Shown here in pieces: positions 1-8,993 of a stretch of 64,000 nt of DNA (the stretch's first letter is position 1; every line of letters starts with the position of its first letter). Made by a program: the position numbers and the translations under genes. The stretch comes from Thermomicrobiales bacterium (GTDB lineage Bacteria; Chloroflexota; Chloroflexia; Thermomicrobiales; CFX8), in NCBI GenBank assembly GCA_037045155.1, contig JBAOIG010000004.1, positions 1 through 64,000 on the forward strand. The letters are read 5' to 3'. The notes under the pieces are model-generated. The model did no database searches and was not told the origin of the DNA. It saw only the letters and a program-made list of their open reading frames with translations.

Positions 1-31
1 GCCCCCAGCGATGAACGCTGGGGGCGTTTTT
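1..31 (+). terminator. Rho-independent terminator of a gene left of the window
   Basis: A perfect 10-bp stem (bases 1-10 with 16-25, loop ATGAA) is followed by G and five T residues (27-31). This is a classic intrinsic terminator for transcription entering from the left. It lies 6 bases from the stop of the minus-strand polymerase gene, so it may also end that transcript, but the sequence that would form the opposite T tract is outside the window. Confidence 0.85.
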
Positions 32-37
32 GTGCCC

Positions 38-2281
38 TCAATCCATCAGATCGAATAGCGTAAGCTGACTCGTTGGTCGCGCGGCGCGCAGAGTAGCCAG
101 ATCGGTGCGTTGGGTGACGATCGGAAACGTGTAGTGGAACTCCTGGTCTGTGGCGTACAAGGGACGAAAGCGCTCGGCGAAATCTCGAAGCCTTCGGAGG
201 AGATAGCTGGAATTGGCGTCGTCGTCGAACCCGGATGCTCTTGCGAGAGATCCGTCCGCGCGCTCATACACTGCCACCCGTTCTCCAATCCTTTCACCGT
301 GGACGGCCTCGGCCAGACGCCTGGTGGCCGGACTGATGAACGTCTGGTCCGTTATGGTTTCGATGCGTGATACGTCGTCGACACCGAGCCGGCCGTCGAT
401 GATGCGCTCTGCGAGATCGAGATAGGCCTGGCGCGGATCACCAAACTGATCGGGTGCGAGATGCCGCGCAACCTCATCGTGGAGGAACTGGCCCAAAAAG
501 CGTTCTTCGCGTCGACTTCGTAGCCCGCTTCCCTTCAGTGTTACCGTGCCATCGTATCCGAGGAGCGCGTAGTTCTTGAGCCGCAGGGATAGCATCCCCA
601 AGAAGCGACCATCGTGAGCGAGATTGATTCCGGTTGGAAGCGTCTCGCTGACGCGCGCCACGAGCGCCTCCTCCGACGCGAACGTTCTGACATCCGCAGG
701 AGGCTCGAAGAAGACACCGTCGGTGTCAACCTCGATTGCTCGTGAGCCGTTCGATTCGAGTTGCACGACAATGTTCTGGATGAGGTCCTGCCCACGGAGC
801 GTGACCCGTTCGGCGGCATCGTAGTCGTTGAAATAGCCTCGCGAATAGCCGAGATACCCATAGAACGAGTTGATCAGTACTTTGAAGCTGGTCTGAATGC
901 CGCGCCACTGCGCGCGATCGTGCCCGGTGCTTTGCTGCTCGCGTCGCTTGGCCTGGAGTCTGCGCTTAGTGAGAACCCCGAGCATTGGAACAAACATACC
1001 AAGCTCGTCAGATGCCGGGCGGATGTCATCCACCAGCATGATTGAAGGGTACAGACTCTCAATGTCGCACTTGACCACCGGGGAAAAGCGACCAGTCCGG
1101 CGCAACTCGGTGTATCCGCCCGGGTACCCCCGTGGGGGGCCCGGCGTTGGGATGCTGTAGCCTCTCGACAGATATGCTCGGAGCATCAGATCGTTGATCT
1201 TCTCACCCGGCCCGCCTGTCGCGACTGATTGCAGTCCCCGCGGCAGGATGCGTGTCTGATAGAACTCAGTCGGCAGCGCGAGCTCGCTCAGTACGTTCAC
1301 ATCGAGGACATCATCGATCGCGTAGTGGATCAGGCGTTCGCGATCATGATCCCAGGCCGCGGTGATATCGACCCCAGCAACGTAGGTTCTGTCGTGACGG
1401 GCAAGGCCGAGTGCCCGGATCGCCGGCTTGAGGGCGTATGAGGAGAGTTGTCCGGCCGTGTCGTAGCGTTGGATTTGTTGATAGGTGTCGACAAGATGGC
1501 GCCCGTAGATCCGCGCGGCGTTATACGGGATGGATCGAGCCCCCGCCTTGAAGCGTTGCTCTCCGCCAACTCGAACGGGTGAGCCATCTCGACCCCACTC
1601 GAGCTCCAGGTGGTACCGGCGTGCGCGTTCGATCAGATACGGCAGGTCGAAGTTGAAGATGTTGTGACCTTCGATAACGTCGGGATCGTTCGATTGAAGC
1701 CACGCCGTCAACGCCCGGATCATATCCGGCTCACTCAGCTCGTCCCCGCGGAATACGATTGCTGACTCGCCGTTGATCGCGGCCGTCACGAGGAGAATGC
1801 GGGCGCCTTCAACAGTCGGGTCGAGCCCGAGCGTCTCGATGTCGATCTGAGCTCGAACCACGGTATCAAACGAAATACCGCGAAAGAGGCCGCGACCTGA
1901 ATCGACAAGATACTGATCGGCTGCGCTCGTAAACGTGGCGAATGGCCGGCCGGCCTCGCGCAACCATCGATAGACATCGAGCCACGCCGCCCAGTTTGGG
2001 GCGTCGCAACGAACGCGTAGGCGACCATCACCATCGAGCAGAGTCGTGGACATCTGGCGAGGAAGGTTCGGCACGGTCTCGGCGTCGACAACCAGCCACG
2101 GCGTGAACTCCACCAACTGCTCGCGGACACCGTCGTGCGTCCGGTGATAGATACGGATACCGCGGTCTCCAGCGCGTTCGACAGCGACGATGCCTGGTGC
2201 CGGGTCGACACCGAAAAGATCACCAGCGTATTCTGCTTCTTGCTCTGTCATCTTCCTGGGAGCATCTCCATGCATTGGCAC
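38..2281 (-). CDS. family B DNA polymerase (Pol II-like) with proofreading exonuclease
   Basis: DNA-directed DNA polymerase of family B with a 3'-5' exonuclease domain. In the 747-aa reading, Exo I (DIET, about 147-150), Exo II (GHNIFNFD, about 205-212), Exo III (YAIDDVLD, about 320-327), polymerase motif A (DIESLYPSI, about 406-414), motif B (KVLINSFYG, about 467-475), motif C (DTDG, 519-522) and KGSG (about 583-586) are all present, so both activities look intact. Motif C reads EVDTDG, with Glu where the common YxDTD form has Tyr. The GTG at 2281 gives the longest reading; the ATG at 2251 (MTEQEAEY) is an equally plausible start. A -10-like TATCAT (2305-2300, minus) would place transcription start near 2293. 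Divergent from comF. Since chromosomal replication in bacteria uses PolIII, a repair or damage-tolerance role is likely (inference). Confidence 0.9.
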   Translation of the reverse strand: MPMHGDAPRKMTEQEAEYAGDLFGVDPAPGIVAVERAGDRGIRIYHRTHDGVREQLVEFTPWLVVDAETVPNLPRQMSTTLLDGDGRLRVRCDAPNWAAWLDVYRWLREAGRPFATFTSAADQYLVDSGRGLFRGISFDTVVRAQIDIETLGLDPTVEGARILLVTAAINGESAIVFRGDELSEPDMIRALTAWLQSNDPDVIEGHNIFNFDLPYLIERARRYHLELEWGRDGSPVRVGGEQRFKAGARSIPYNAARIYGRHLVDTYQQIQRYDTAGQLSSYALKPAIRALGLARHDRTYVAGVDITAAWDHDRERLIHYAIDDVLDVNVLSELALPTEFYQTRILPRGLQSVATGGPGEKINDLMLRAYLSRGYSIPTPGPPRGYPGGYTELRRTGRFSPVVKCDIESLYPSIMLVDDIRPASDELGMFVPMLGVLTKRRLQAKRREQQSTGHDRAQWRGIQTSFKVLINSFYGYLGYSRGYFNDYDAAERVTLRGQDLIQNIVVQLESNGSRAIEVDTDGVFFEPPADVRTFASEEALVARVSETLPTGINLAHDGRFLGMLSLRLKNYALLGYDGTVTLKGSGLRSRREERFLGQFLHDEVARHLAPDQFGDPRQAYLDLAERIIDGRLGVDDVSRIETITDQTFISPATRRLAEAVHGERIGERVAVYERADGSLARASGFDDDANSSYLLRRLRDFAERFRPLYATDQEFHYTFPIVTQRTDLATLRAARPTSQLTLFDLMD

Positions 2282-2432
2282 GCCATCGGTCTCGCTCCGA
2301 TGATACTCTGGGAGCCAGTGGATCTGGAGAACGCGTCGTCGAGCGGCTCATTTGCGATGGCACGGTCTCTGAGCACGAGGGGCATAGCGCGATGTGTCTG
2401 CACACTTCGAGGAATCAGTTGATCCCCGACGA

Positions 2433-2441
2433 TGTGATAAT
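2433..2441 (+). promoter_or_regulatory. extended -10 promoter of comF
   Basis: TGT followed by GATAAT (5 of 6 matches to TATAAT) at 2433-2441 forms an extended -10 element. No convincing -35 lies 16-18 bases upstream. Transcription would start near 2448, about 9 bases before the comF ATG. Prediction from motif match only. Confidence 0.4.
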
Positions 2442-2456
2442 TAGCGAGCGCACAAT

Positions 2457-3149
2457 ATGACAGTACACCGGCGACTGCTAACGTTGCTCCTCGACACGGT
2501 CCTGCCGCCCGTCTGCTCCGGGTGTGGGCTCGGTGGCGCGTGGCTATGCCCACGTTGCGCTGAGACTGTGCAGGGTATCGATGGCGACTGTGCATGTCAG
2601 CGCTGTGGCCGGCCGCTCGGCATCGGTCCGCAGACATGCGAACGTTGCGACGCGTGGGGCGATGCGATCGATCACGCGCGCAGCGCGTTTCAGTACGAAG
2701 GCGCCATACGGACGATGATCCATCTCATGAAATATGACGGACAGCGGGCCAGGACGGAGTGGTGTGGGGGCGCATTGGCGACCATCGTGTGTTTGCACGA
2801 CTCGCCGATCGACGTCCTCGTTCCGGTGCCGCTGCATCGCGCGAAGGAACGAGCCCGCGGCTTCAACCAGTCGTGGCTCATCGCTCGGCATCTGGCCACT
2901 CATGTGGAGATCGAGGCAGTGGACGCACTGGTGAGGATTCGTGAGACGCGGTCGCAAGTTCAGCTCGACGCAGGCCAACGCCGGGAGAACGTCAGGGGTG
3001 CTTTCGTCGCTCGCCGTCAACTTCGTGGAATGCGCGTGTTGCTCGTTGATGATGTTCTCACTACGGGATCGACTCTCGTCGAGTGCGCGATTGCCTGTCG
3101 GAAGGCGGGGGCCGAGTCAGTGTGTGCGGTGACCGTCGCGACGGCGTAG
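2457..3149 (+). CDS. comF: ComF family protein (phosphoribosyltransferase fold)
   Basis: ComF-type protein of 230 aa, usual length for the family. The N-terminus holds two pairs of zinc-ligand cysteine knuckles (CSGCG, CPRC, then CQRCG, CERC, about residues 21-62). The C-terminal half is a type I phosphoribosyltransferase domain with the PRPP loop VLLVDDVLTTGSTL (about 195-208). In naturally competent bacteria ComF helps transformation inside the cell, after uptake. Two other competence genes (comEA, comEC) lie 43 kb away in this window. Single gene, divergent from the polymerase gene and convergent with dxr. Confidence 0.9.
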   Translation: MTVHRRLLTLLLDTVLPPVCSGCGLGGAWLCPRCAETVQGIDGDCACQRCGRPLGIGPQTCERCDAWGDAIDHARSAFQYEGAIRTMIHLMKYDGQRARTEWCGGALATIVCLHDSPIDVLVPVPLHRAKERARGFNQSWLIARHLATHVEIEAVDALVRIRETRSQVQLDAGQRRENVRGAFVARRQLRGMRVLLVDDVLTTGSTLVECAIACRKAGAESVCAVTVATA

Positions 3150-3232
3150 TCAGCATTCAGCTGGGGTGCGTTGAGGACCAAATCCGGTGGCCCTGATCAC
3201 CAGGCCAACGGCAGTGGGGAGAGTCGCGCGCT

Positions 3233-4390
3233 CTACCGACGTCCGGTGCGATCGACCAATTCCAGAGCGCCGGCGGTTGCCCAACGATCTGCTTCGAGAA
3301 TCGTCTCAATTGCGATGGTCCCATGATCAGGGTTGTGCGCGTCGAGGATAGTTGACACGATCGACGCGATGTCCGCAAAGCCAATACGGCGATCGAGAAA
3401 CGCGGAGACTGCAACCGAATCGGCGGCAGACAGCACAGTTGGGTAGGTCGAGCCGGCCTCGCCAGCGGCGTAGGCCAAACGGAGCAAAGGGAACGAGTCG
3501 GTATCTGGCGCCTCAAAATCGAGCCGCGACACCGCGAGAATGTCAATGGGTGGCGCCGGCGGCCCCAATCGATCCGGCCAACTGAGCGCATACTGGATCG
3601 GCAGCCGCATGTCATGTGAGCCGATCTGGGCAAGGACCGAACCATCGACGAACTCGACGAGCGAGTGAACGAGCGACTGCGGGTGAACGACGACCTCGAC
3701 CTGGGCAAATGGCATGTCGAACAGCCAATGCGCCTCGATCACTTCGAGACCTTTGTTCATCAGCGTTGCAGAATCGATAGTGACTTTCGCGCCCATGTCC
3801 CACGTAGGGTGGCGCAACGCATCCTCGGGAGTGACGCCCTTGAGCTGATCGATCGAGAACCCGCGAAAGGGGCCTCCGGACGCAGTCAGAATCAGCTTCT
3901 GGACGTTGCCGATGTTCTCGGCGCGGCCCCCCAGGCATTGCCAGAGCGCCGAATGCTCGCTATCTACCGGTCGGAGGGATCCTGGCCGCTGGCGCGCGAT
4001 CGGCATCACGAGCGCGCCAGCAGCGACGATCGTTTCCTTGTTCGCCAGCGCGACGACCTTGCCAGCGTTCAGCGCGGCGATGGTCGGCTCAATTGCGGCG
4101 TGGCCCGTGGTGGCAATGACGACGATGTCCACCTCATCCAGCGTCGCCATCGCGGTGAGCGGATCAATATCGATCGTCGTCACACCGTCGAGAGCGACAT
4201 GGCCATGCTCGAGCGAGACATAACGAACATTGTGCTCAATCGCCTGACGCTCAAGCTCGCCCGCATTGCGTGAGGCCGCCAACGCCACCGCCTCGAAGCG
4301 ATCTCTGTGGGTCGAGATCACGTCGAGTGTGTTTCGTCCGATCGATCCTGTAGAGCCAAGGATTGCAATCCGTTGGCGTCGGTCACTCAC
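3233..4390 (-). CDS. dxr: 1-deoxy-D-xylulose 5-phosphate reductoisomerase
   Basis: Second enzyme of the MEP isoprenoid pathway: converts DXP to 2-C-methyl-D-erythritol 4-phosphate with NADPH. The 385-aa protein has the NADPH loop GSTGSIG (12-18), LANKET (115-120), DSEHSA (143-148), SGGPFR (171-176) and the substrate/metal segment from MGAKVTID to KGLEVIEA (about 199-220). The start is GTG at 4390, overlapping the cdsA stop (GTGA). The frame stays open far upstream, but that extension is just another frame of cdsA. Last gene of the rpsB operon. It supplies precursors for the undecaprenyl chain made by the neighbouring uppS product. Confidence 0.96.
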   Translation of the reverse strand: MSDRRQRIAILGSTGSIGRNTLDVISTHRDRFEAVALAASRNAGELERQAIEHNVRYVSLEHGHVALDGVTTIDIDPLTAMATLDEVDIVVIATTGHAAIEPTIAALNAGKVVALANKETIVAAGALVMPIARQRPGSLRPVDSEHSALWQCLGGRAENIGNVQKLILTASGGPFRGFSIDQLKGVTPEDALRHPTWDMGAKVTIDSATLMNKGLEVIEAHWLFDMPFAQVEVVVHPQSLVHSLVEFVDGSVLAQIGSHDMRLPIQYALSWPDRLGPPAPPIDILAVSRLDFEAPDTDSFPLLRLAYAAGEAGSTYPTVLSAADSVAVSAFLDRRIGFADIASIVSTILDAHNPDHGTIAIETILEADRWATAGALELVDRTGRR

Positions 4391-5256
4391 GTCCACCCCA
4401 GCCAACCCACGAACAACGCGGCGTAGAACATGAACGGCACCGTCACGAGTAACGCGTCGATGCGGTCGAGGACGCCGCCATGCCCGGGGATGACTGAACC
4501 CATATCCTTGATGCCGATCTGGCGCTTGATCAGTGACTCGCAAAGGTCGCCAATCATCGCGCCAAGCGCGACCAGCCCACCGAGCACGACGAGCAGAATC
4601 GGTGAAACAGGAAGACCAAAAGCCAGCCCGGAGATGATGCCAGTGATCGCGCCACCAAGGAGGCCGGCAACTGCGCCCTCGCGTGTCTTGCCGGGGCTGA
4701 TATGCGGGATGAGCTTGACCCGCCCCCATTGCCGACCGATCAGATAGGCGAAGACGTCGGTCATCCAGGTTGTAACGAGCACGAATAGCAACCACGCCAG
4801 GCCGAGCGCGGCAGCGCCATCACCGATCAAGGCATCTGCGTCGCGGATCCAGTCCACATTGACGGCGCCGTGGATCCGACGAATCAGGATGAAATGCATA
4901 AGGGTGAAACCGATGTACATCACCCCGCTGAGGCTGAACGACCAATCGATGAGAGCGCCGTTGATGTCTTTCTTGACCAGATGCTGGGCGAGGGCGAGCA
5001 GCGTGTACGCGCACATGGCGCCGGTAAGCGCGCGGAACGGCGCGTCGGTGCCGGCGATGACAACAAGCGCGATGATCGCGACGGTTCCTGTCCACGTCGA
5101 TGGACGCGCACCGACGCGCTGATATGCACGATAGAGCTCATAGAGCGCGCCGATCGCGATGAGTCCGACAACCACCGAGAAGACCGGGCTTCCAAGGATG
5201 GCCGGCACGACACCGATCAGAACGACGCCGATTGAGGAGATCGCTCGTTGTTTCAT
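4387..5256 (-). CDS. cdsA: phosphatidate cytidylyltransferase
   Basis: CDP-diacylglycerol synthase, an integral membrane enzyme that joins phosphatidate and CTP, feeding all phospholipid head-group pathways. 289 aa with about eight hydrophobic segments. The family signature near the C-terminus is complete: SLIKR, then KDMGSVIPGHGGVLDR (about 241-265). It starts at ATG 5256, 6 bases after the uppS stop, and its stop overlaps the dxr GTG. Its product could be used with inositol phosphate from ino1 (22.1 kb) for phosphatidylinositol-type lipids (inference). Confidence 0.95.
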   Translation of the reverse strand: MKQRAISSIGVVLIGVVPAILGSPVFSVVVGLIAIGALYELYRAYQRVGARPSTWTGTVAIIALVVIAGTDAPFRALTGAMCAYTLLALAQHLVKKDINGALIDWSFSLSGVMYIGFTLMHFILIRRIHGAVNVDWIRDADALIGDGAAALGLAWLLFVLVTTWMTDVFAYLIGRQWGRVKLIPHISPGKTREGAVAGLLGGAITGIISGLAFGLPVSPILLVVLGGLVALGAMIGDLCESLIKRQIGIKDMGSVIPGHGGVLDRIDALLVTVPFMFYAALFVGWLGWT

Positions 5257-5262
5257 TGGCGA

Positions 5263-6009
5263 TCAGACCTGGGCCGGCTGAGCCGGCGCCATCCCCATGA
5301 GGCCGCCGAATCGCCGTTCGCGCCTGCCGAATTCGCTGACGGCATCGTCGAGCTCGTCGGGGCCGAAATCTGGCCACAACACCGGACTGAAGACATATTC
5401 AGCGTAGGCCGCTTGCCAGATCAGGAAGTTGCTCGTGCGGAACTCACCTGATGTCCGGACGATCAGATCCGGGTCGGGCATGGCCGTGGTGAAGAGATGC
5501 GCGGAGATCGTCTCTTCGGTGATCTGATCGGCCGGAATCCCGGCCGCGACGATCGCGCGGACTGCGCTGACGATCTCTGCCCGGCCACCGTAATTGAACG
5601 CCAGTGTGAGCGTGATGCGGTCGTTGTTGTGCGTAAGCTCGATAGCGTCGCGGATCGAACGACAGAGATCAGATGAAAGGCCCTCGAGGCTGCCGATATG
5701 TTGCAGGCGGGCGCCCTGCCGGTGGAGCTCGGCGGTCTCACTTTCGATCGCGCGAGCCAGGATGCTCAGAATGCCTGCCACTTCATCCGGCGGCCTTCGC
5801 CAATTTTCGGTTGAGAACGCCCACAACGTCAGGTAGCCGATGCCGAGCTCCGCGGCACGCGTCGTAATTCGACGGATGTTCTCGGTTCCGGCCTCGTGGC
5901 CCGCAATCCGCGGGAGTCCGCGTTGTCTCGCCCAGCGACCGTTGCCGTCCATGATGATACCGACGTGTTCCGGGATGGCGGTCGCAATCGGCTGCGATCC
6001 ATCATGCAT
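5263..6009 (-). CDS. uppS: polyprenyl diphosphate synthase (undecaprenyl diphosphate synthase family)
   Basis: Cis-prenyltransferase that extends farnesyl diphosphate with isopentenyl diphosphate to the C55 lipid carrier of wall and glycan synthesis. 248 aa, standard length. It carries the catalytic MDGNGRWAR motif (20-28), the hydrophobic tunnel segment LTLWAFSTENW, and the C-terminal RTSGEFRTSNFLIWQ signature. Starts at ATG 6009, 21 bases after frr, and is followed by cdsA after 6 bases. The exact chain length cannot be read from sequence. Confidence 0.95.
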   Translation of the reverse strand: MHDGSQPIATAIPEHVGIIMDGNGRWARQRGLPRIAGHEAGTENIRRITTRAAELGIGYLTLWAFSTENWRRPPDEVAGILSILARAIESETAELHRQGARLQHIGSLEGLSSDLCRSIRDAIELTHNNDRITLTLAFNYGGRAEIVSAVRAIVAAGIPADQITEETISAHLFTTAMPDPDLIVRTSGEFRTSNFLIWQAAYAEYVFSPVLWPDFGPDELDDAVSEFGRRERRFGGLMGMAPAQPAQV

Positions 6010-6030
6010 CGTGAATGCCCCTGTCGGTGA

Positions 6031-6588
6031 CTAGACCTCGAGAATCTCGGCTTCCTTGGCCTGGCCAATGTGATCTGCATCGTCGGTGAAACGCTTGGTG
6101 AGGCTATCGATATCAGTCTGCGCGCGTCGTTCGTCGTCCTCGCCGATCTCTTTGTCCTTGAGAAGTCCCTTGAGATGATCGACGGCATCGCGACGAACAT
6201 TACGGATCGCGACCTTGCTTTCCTCAACCTTGCCTCGGACGACCTTGACCAGCGCTTTGCGGCGCTCTTCGGTGAGAGAGGGGATCGCGAGCCGGATGAC
6301 GACGCCATCGTTATTTGGCGTCAGGCCCAGATCTGATTTCTGAATCGCCCGTTCGATCGCACCGAGTGAACTGCGATCCCAGGGCTGGATCACGAGCAGG
6401 CGTGCTTCGGGCGCCGATACACCCGCGATCTGATTCAGCGGAGTCGCTGTGCCGTAGTAATCGACCGATAACCGTTCGACGAGGCCAGGAGCAGCACGAC
6501 CGGTGCGGATACCCGCGAGTTCGCGATGCAACGCGTCGATCGCGCCAGCCATTCGGTGCTCGGCGTCATGCTTGATTTCGGGGACCAT
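6031..6588 (-). CDS. frr: ribosome recycling factor
   Basis: Splits post-termination ribosomes together with EF-G. 185 aa from ATG 6588, exactly the family norm. An upstream in-frame extension exists, but GGGAGG sits six bases before this ATG and the protein then begins MVPEIKHDAEHRM as RRFs do. The arginine-rich motif ELAGIRTGRA is present at the end of helix 1, and two long helices form domain I. Follows pyrH by 44 bases. Confidence 0.96.
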   Translation of the reverse strand: MVPEIKHDAEHRMAGAIDALHRELAGIRTGRAAPGLVERLSVDYYGTATPLNQIAGVSAPEARLLVIQPWDRSSLGAIERAIQKSDLGLTPNNDGVVIRLAIPSLTEERRKALVKVVRGKVEESKVAIRNVRRDAVDHLKGLLKDKEIGEDDERRAQTDIDSLTKRFTDDADHIGQAKEAEILEV

Positions 6589-6632
6589 CTCGCCTCCCAT
6601 CACTGCTGGACTCCGCCGCGGAGACTCCAGCG

Positions 6633-7382
6633 TCACACGGGGTCAGGGCTCGAGCAGATGAGAGTTCCAACTGGCTCACCTTGGGCTGCTCGCTGGATAT
6701 TACCACCCTCCTGGACATCGAAGACGATGATCGGAAGGTTGTTGTCTCGACAGAGCGCCACCGCCGCCGCATCCATGATCCGCAGGTTCCGCTCGAGAAC
6801 ATCCTGGTACGTGAGAACATCGTAGCGGACTGCAGTTGGATCGATGCGCGGGTCGGCGCTATAAACGCCGTCGGTTCCGTTCTTGGCCATGAGAATGGCT
6901 TCGGCGCCAAGCTCCGCTGCACGGAGCGCCGATGCAGTGTCGGTGGTGAAGTACGGGTTGCCGGTTCCCCCCGCAAGTATGACGACCCGGCCTTTTTCCA
7001 TGTGGCGGATTGCGCGACGACGGATGAACGGCTCGGCGATCTGGTGCATCTCGAGCGCTGTCTGAACCCGAGTGGGTGTTCCGAGGTGTTCCAGTGCATC
7101 CTGCAACGCAAGAGCATTCTGGACGGTAGCCAGCATGCCCATGTAGTCCGCCGTCGCGCGATCCATACCTGTCGTGCTAGCCTCAAGACCGCGCCAGATG
7201 TTGCCGCCACCGATCACGATGGCGATCTGGGTGCCGGCTTTGTGAACCTCGCGAATGTGGTTTGCGAGGGTGGAGACGACCTTTGGGTCTATCCCATACC
7301 CCCGCTCGCCCTCGAGCGCCTCGCCGGACAGTTTCAGGACAACACGGTTGTAACGCTGTCGTTGGCAAGACCGCTCAGTCAT
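6633..7382 (-). CDS. pyrH: UMP kinase
   Basis: Bacterial hexameric UMP kinase of the amino-acid kinase family: UMP + ATP to UDP. 249 aa. Visible: KLSGEAL (17-23) in the ATP site, the glycine loop GGGNIWRG, GGTGNPYFTTDTAS, and AKNGTDGVY with DPRIDP near the nucleotide pocket. The ATG at 7382 shares one base with the tsf stop (TAATG), so translation is coupled. In the typical rpsB-tsf-pyrH-frr order. Confidence 0.96.
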   Translation of the reverse strand: MTERSCQRQRYNRVVLKLSGEALEGERGYGIDPKVVSTLANHIREVHKAGTQIAIVIGGGNIWRGLEASTTGMDRATADYMGMLATVQNALALQDALEHLGTPTRVQTALEMHQIAEPFIRRRAIRHMEKGRVVILAGGTGNPYFTTDTASALRAAELGAEAILMAKNGTDGVYSADPRIDPTAVRYDVLTYQDVLERNLRIMDAAAVALCRDNNLPIIVFDVQEGGNIQRAAQGEPVGTLICSSPDPV

Positions 7383-7939
7383 TATTCGTCGGCCGTATCG
7401 GCATCGCCCGACATTTCGCCGAGCTCGAAGCGCGCGAAGCGACGGACGATGATGTTCTCACCGATCGTCGCGATCGCATCCTGCACCAGGTTGCCGACGT
7501 TGCGCTTGGGATCCCGAATCGAGGGTTGAGTCAACAGCACCTTCGCTTCGAGGAAGTGCTTCTCGTCGCCAAATTCCTCGACTCCAGCGAAGCGCGCGTC
7601 TGCCGGCACGTCCTCATTGTTGATCCAGGTGGGGTTCGTAGCTGCGATCTGCATCGCAATTTCCTTGACAAGGTGCTTGAAGTCGTCGGTGCGAGCGACG
7701 AAGTCGGTCTCGCAATTGACCTCAACCATCGCGCCGATGCGGCCACCGTGGATGTAGGTCTCGATGATGCCCTGCCGGGCTGAACGGCCGGCCTTCTTGC
7801 TGGCCTTTGCGGCGCCTTGCTCCCGAAGGATTCCAGCCGCCTTGGCCAGATCGCCCCCCGCATCTTCGAGCGCACGCTTGCACTCCATGATGCCAGCGCC
7901 AGTGCGCTCTCTGAGCTCCTTTACGAGTGCTGTGGACAT
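7382..7939 (-). CDS. tsf: translation elongation factor Ts
   Basis: Nucleotide exchange factor for EF-Tu. 185 aa: a short form compared with the roughly 280-aa E. coli protein, containing the UBA-like N-terminal domain (about 1-40), the core with the conserved TDFVAR motif that contacts EF-Tu, and no long coiled-coil insertion. Short EF-Ts proteins are known in several phyla. Start ATG 7939, 106 bases after the rpsB stop; a strong hairpin (7990-8027) lies in that gap. Confidence 0.95.
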   Translation of the reverse strand: MSTALVKELRERTGAGIMECKRALEDAGGDLAKAAGILREQGAAKASKKAGRSARQGIIETYIHGGRIGAMVEVNCETDFVARTDDFKHLVKEIAMQIAATNPTWINNEDVPADARFAGVEEFGDEKHFLEAKVLLTQPSIRDPKRNVGNLVQDAIATIGENIIVRRFARFELGEMSGDADTADE

Positions 7940-7989
7940 GACTACTCTCCTACTAATACTGGTTGTTCGCGCTTCGCTTCGTCACGGTA

Positions 7990-8027
7990 CGGCCCGTGCC
8001 GGTGTCGACCACACCGGACACGGGCCG
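7990..8027 (-). promoter_or_regulatory. rpsB-tsf intergenic hairpin (possible attenuator)
   Basis: Arms 7990-8005 and 8011-8027 pair over 16 bp with a single bulged A and a 5-base loop. The stem is nearly all GC (CGGCCCGTG / CACGGGCCG). No T tract follows in the direction of transcription, so it is not a full intrinsic terminator. It could lower tsf and downstream expression relative to rpsB, or stabilise the rpsB 3' end. Function inferred from position. Confidence 0.55.
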
Positions 8028-8045
8028 CGAAGGACATCTCGGTCG

Positions 8046-8885
8046 TTAGCGGCGGCGTGACCGCCCTGCAGCCCCGTCGCTGCCGGCCTCGTCGCTCTCC
8101 TCGGCCTCATCGCCCGGATAGCCGTAGTCCTCAGCAGGGCCCCGCGAGTCCATTTGCTCGTCGGCAATCGCGATTTCGAGGCGCGTGCTTCCCTCGATGA
8201 TGGCATCGGCCAACTTCGACAACACGAGTCGAACCGACCGGATAGCGTCGTCGTTCGATGGAATCACGAAATTGATCGGGTCAGGGTCGCAATTCGTGTC
8301 AACCATTGCCACAATCGGGATGCCAAGCCGGCTGGCCTCCTTGATTGCGAGCTCCTCCCGCCGCGGATCCACGATCACGATCGCCGCCGGCCGCTGGGCG
8401 AGCTCCTTGAGTCCGCCGAGTGTTCGCTGGAGCTTCTCGAGCTCTTGCTCCTTGGCCTGCGCCTCCTGCTTGGGAAGATAGGCGAGCTCGCCGGAGAGCG
8501 ATTGACGCTCGAGATTCCGCAGATATTGGAGACGGGATCGAATCGTGACGAAGTTCGTCAACGTGCCGCCGAGCCACCGGCGGTTCACATAGAACATGCC
8601 ACAACGGCTTGCCTGCTCCTCGACAGTCGCCTGAGCCTGCTTCTTGGTGCCGACGAAGACGATCTTCCCACCGCGCACGGCGAGATCTGCCAGGAAGTCC
8701 TGCGCTTCTTCGAGCAGCTTGGCTGTCTGATGGAGGTCGATGACATGAATGCCGTTGCGCTCGCCGAAGATGTACGGGCGCATCTTCGGATTCCAGCGCT
8801 TCGTCTGGTGGCCAAAGTGAACCCCGGCCTCCAGCAGTTGTTTCATTGTGACCTGGGTGTCTTCGCGTGCGACCTTCGCGACCAT
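8046..8885 (-). CDS. rpsB: 30S ribosomal protein S2
   Basis: Small-subunit protein S2 (bS/uS2). About 279 aa with KQLLEAGVHFGHQTKRWNPK near the N-terminus, the classic S2 signature, plus FVGTKKQAQ and RWLGGTLTNF. The C-terminus has an extra acidic tail (GDEAEESDEAGSD) ending in RSRRR, longer than E. coli S2 (241 aa). Two consecutive ATGs exist at 8888 and 8885. GGGAGGT lies directly before them, giving better spacing to 8885. A much longer upstream reading is not used because it runs past the predicted promoter. First gene of the operon ending with dxr. Confidence 0.94.
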   Translation of the reverse strand: MVAKVAREDTQVTMKQLLEAGVHFGHQTKRWNPKMRPYIFGERNGIHVIDLHQTAKLLEEAQDFLADLAVRGGKIVFVGTKKQAQATVEEQASRCGMFYVNRRWLGGTLTNFVTIRSRLQYLRNLERQSLSGELAYLPKQEAQAKEQELEKLQRTLGGLKELAQRPAAIVIVDPRREELAIKEASRLGIPIVAMVDTNCDPDPINFVIPSNDDAIRSVRLVLSKLADAIIEGSTRLEIAIADEQMDSRGPAEDYGYPGDEAEESDEAGSDGAAGRSRRR

Positions 8886-8993
8886 CATACCTCCCGGTGT
8901 TTTTCCTCCGCGCGCCGTGAACCGGACATCGTCCCGGCAGCCTTGCCGGTCACACCCGATGCCCGCCGATGCGCGTGCGTATTTATCCGGCGC

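Noticed and set aside
2282..2456. SOS box for the family B polymerase
   Set aside because: No CGAAC-N4-GTTCG-like sequence in the 175-bp intergenic region.
3157..3708. 183-aa minus-strand open frame over the 3' part of dxr
   Set aside because: Same strand, other frame of dxr; Arg/Ser-rich, no motif.
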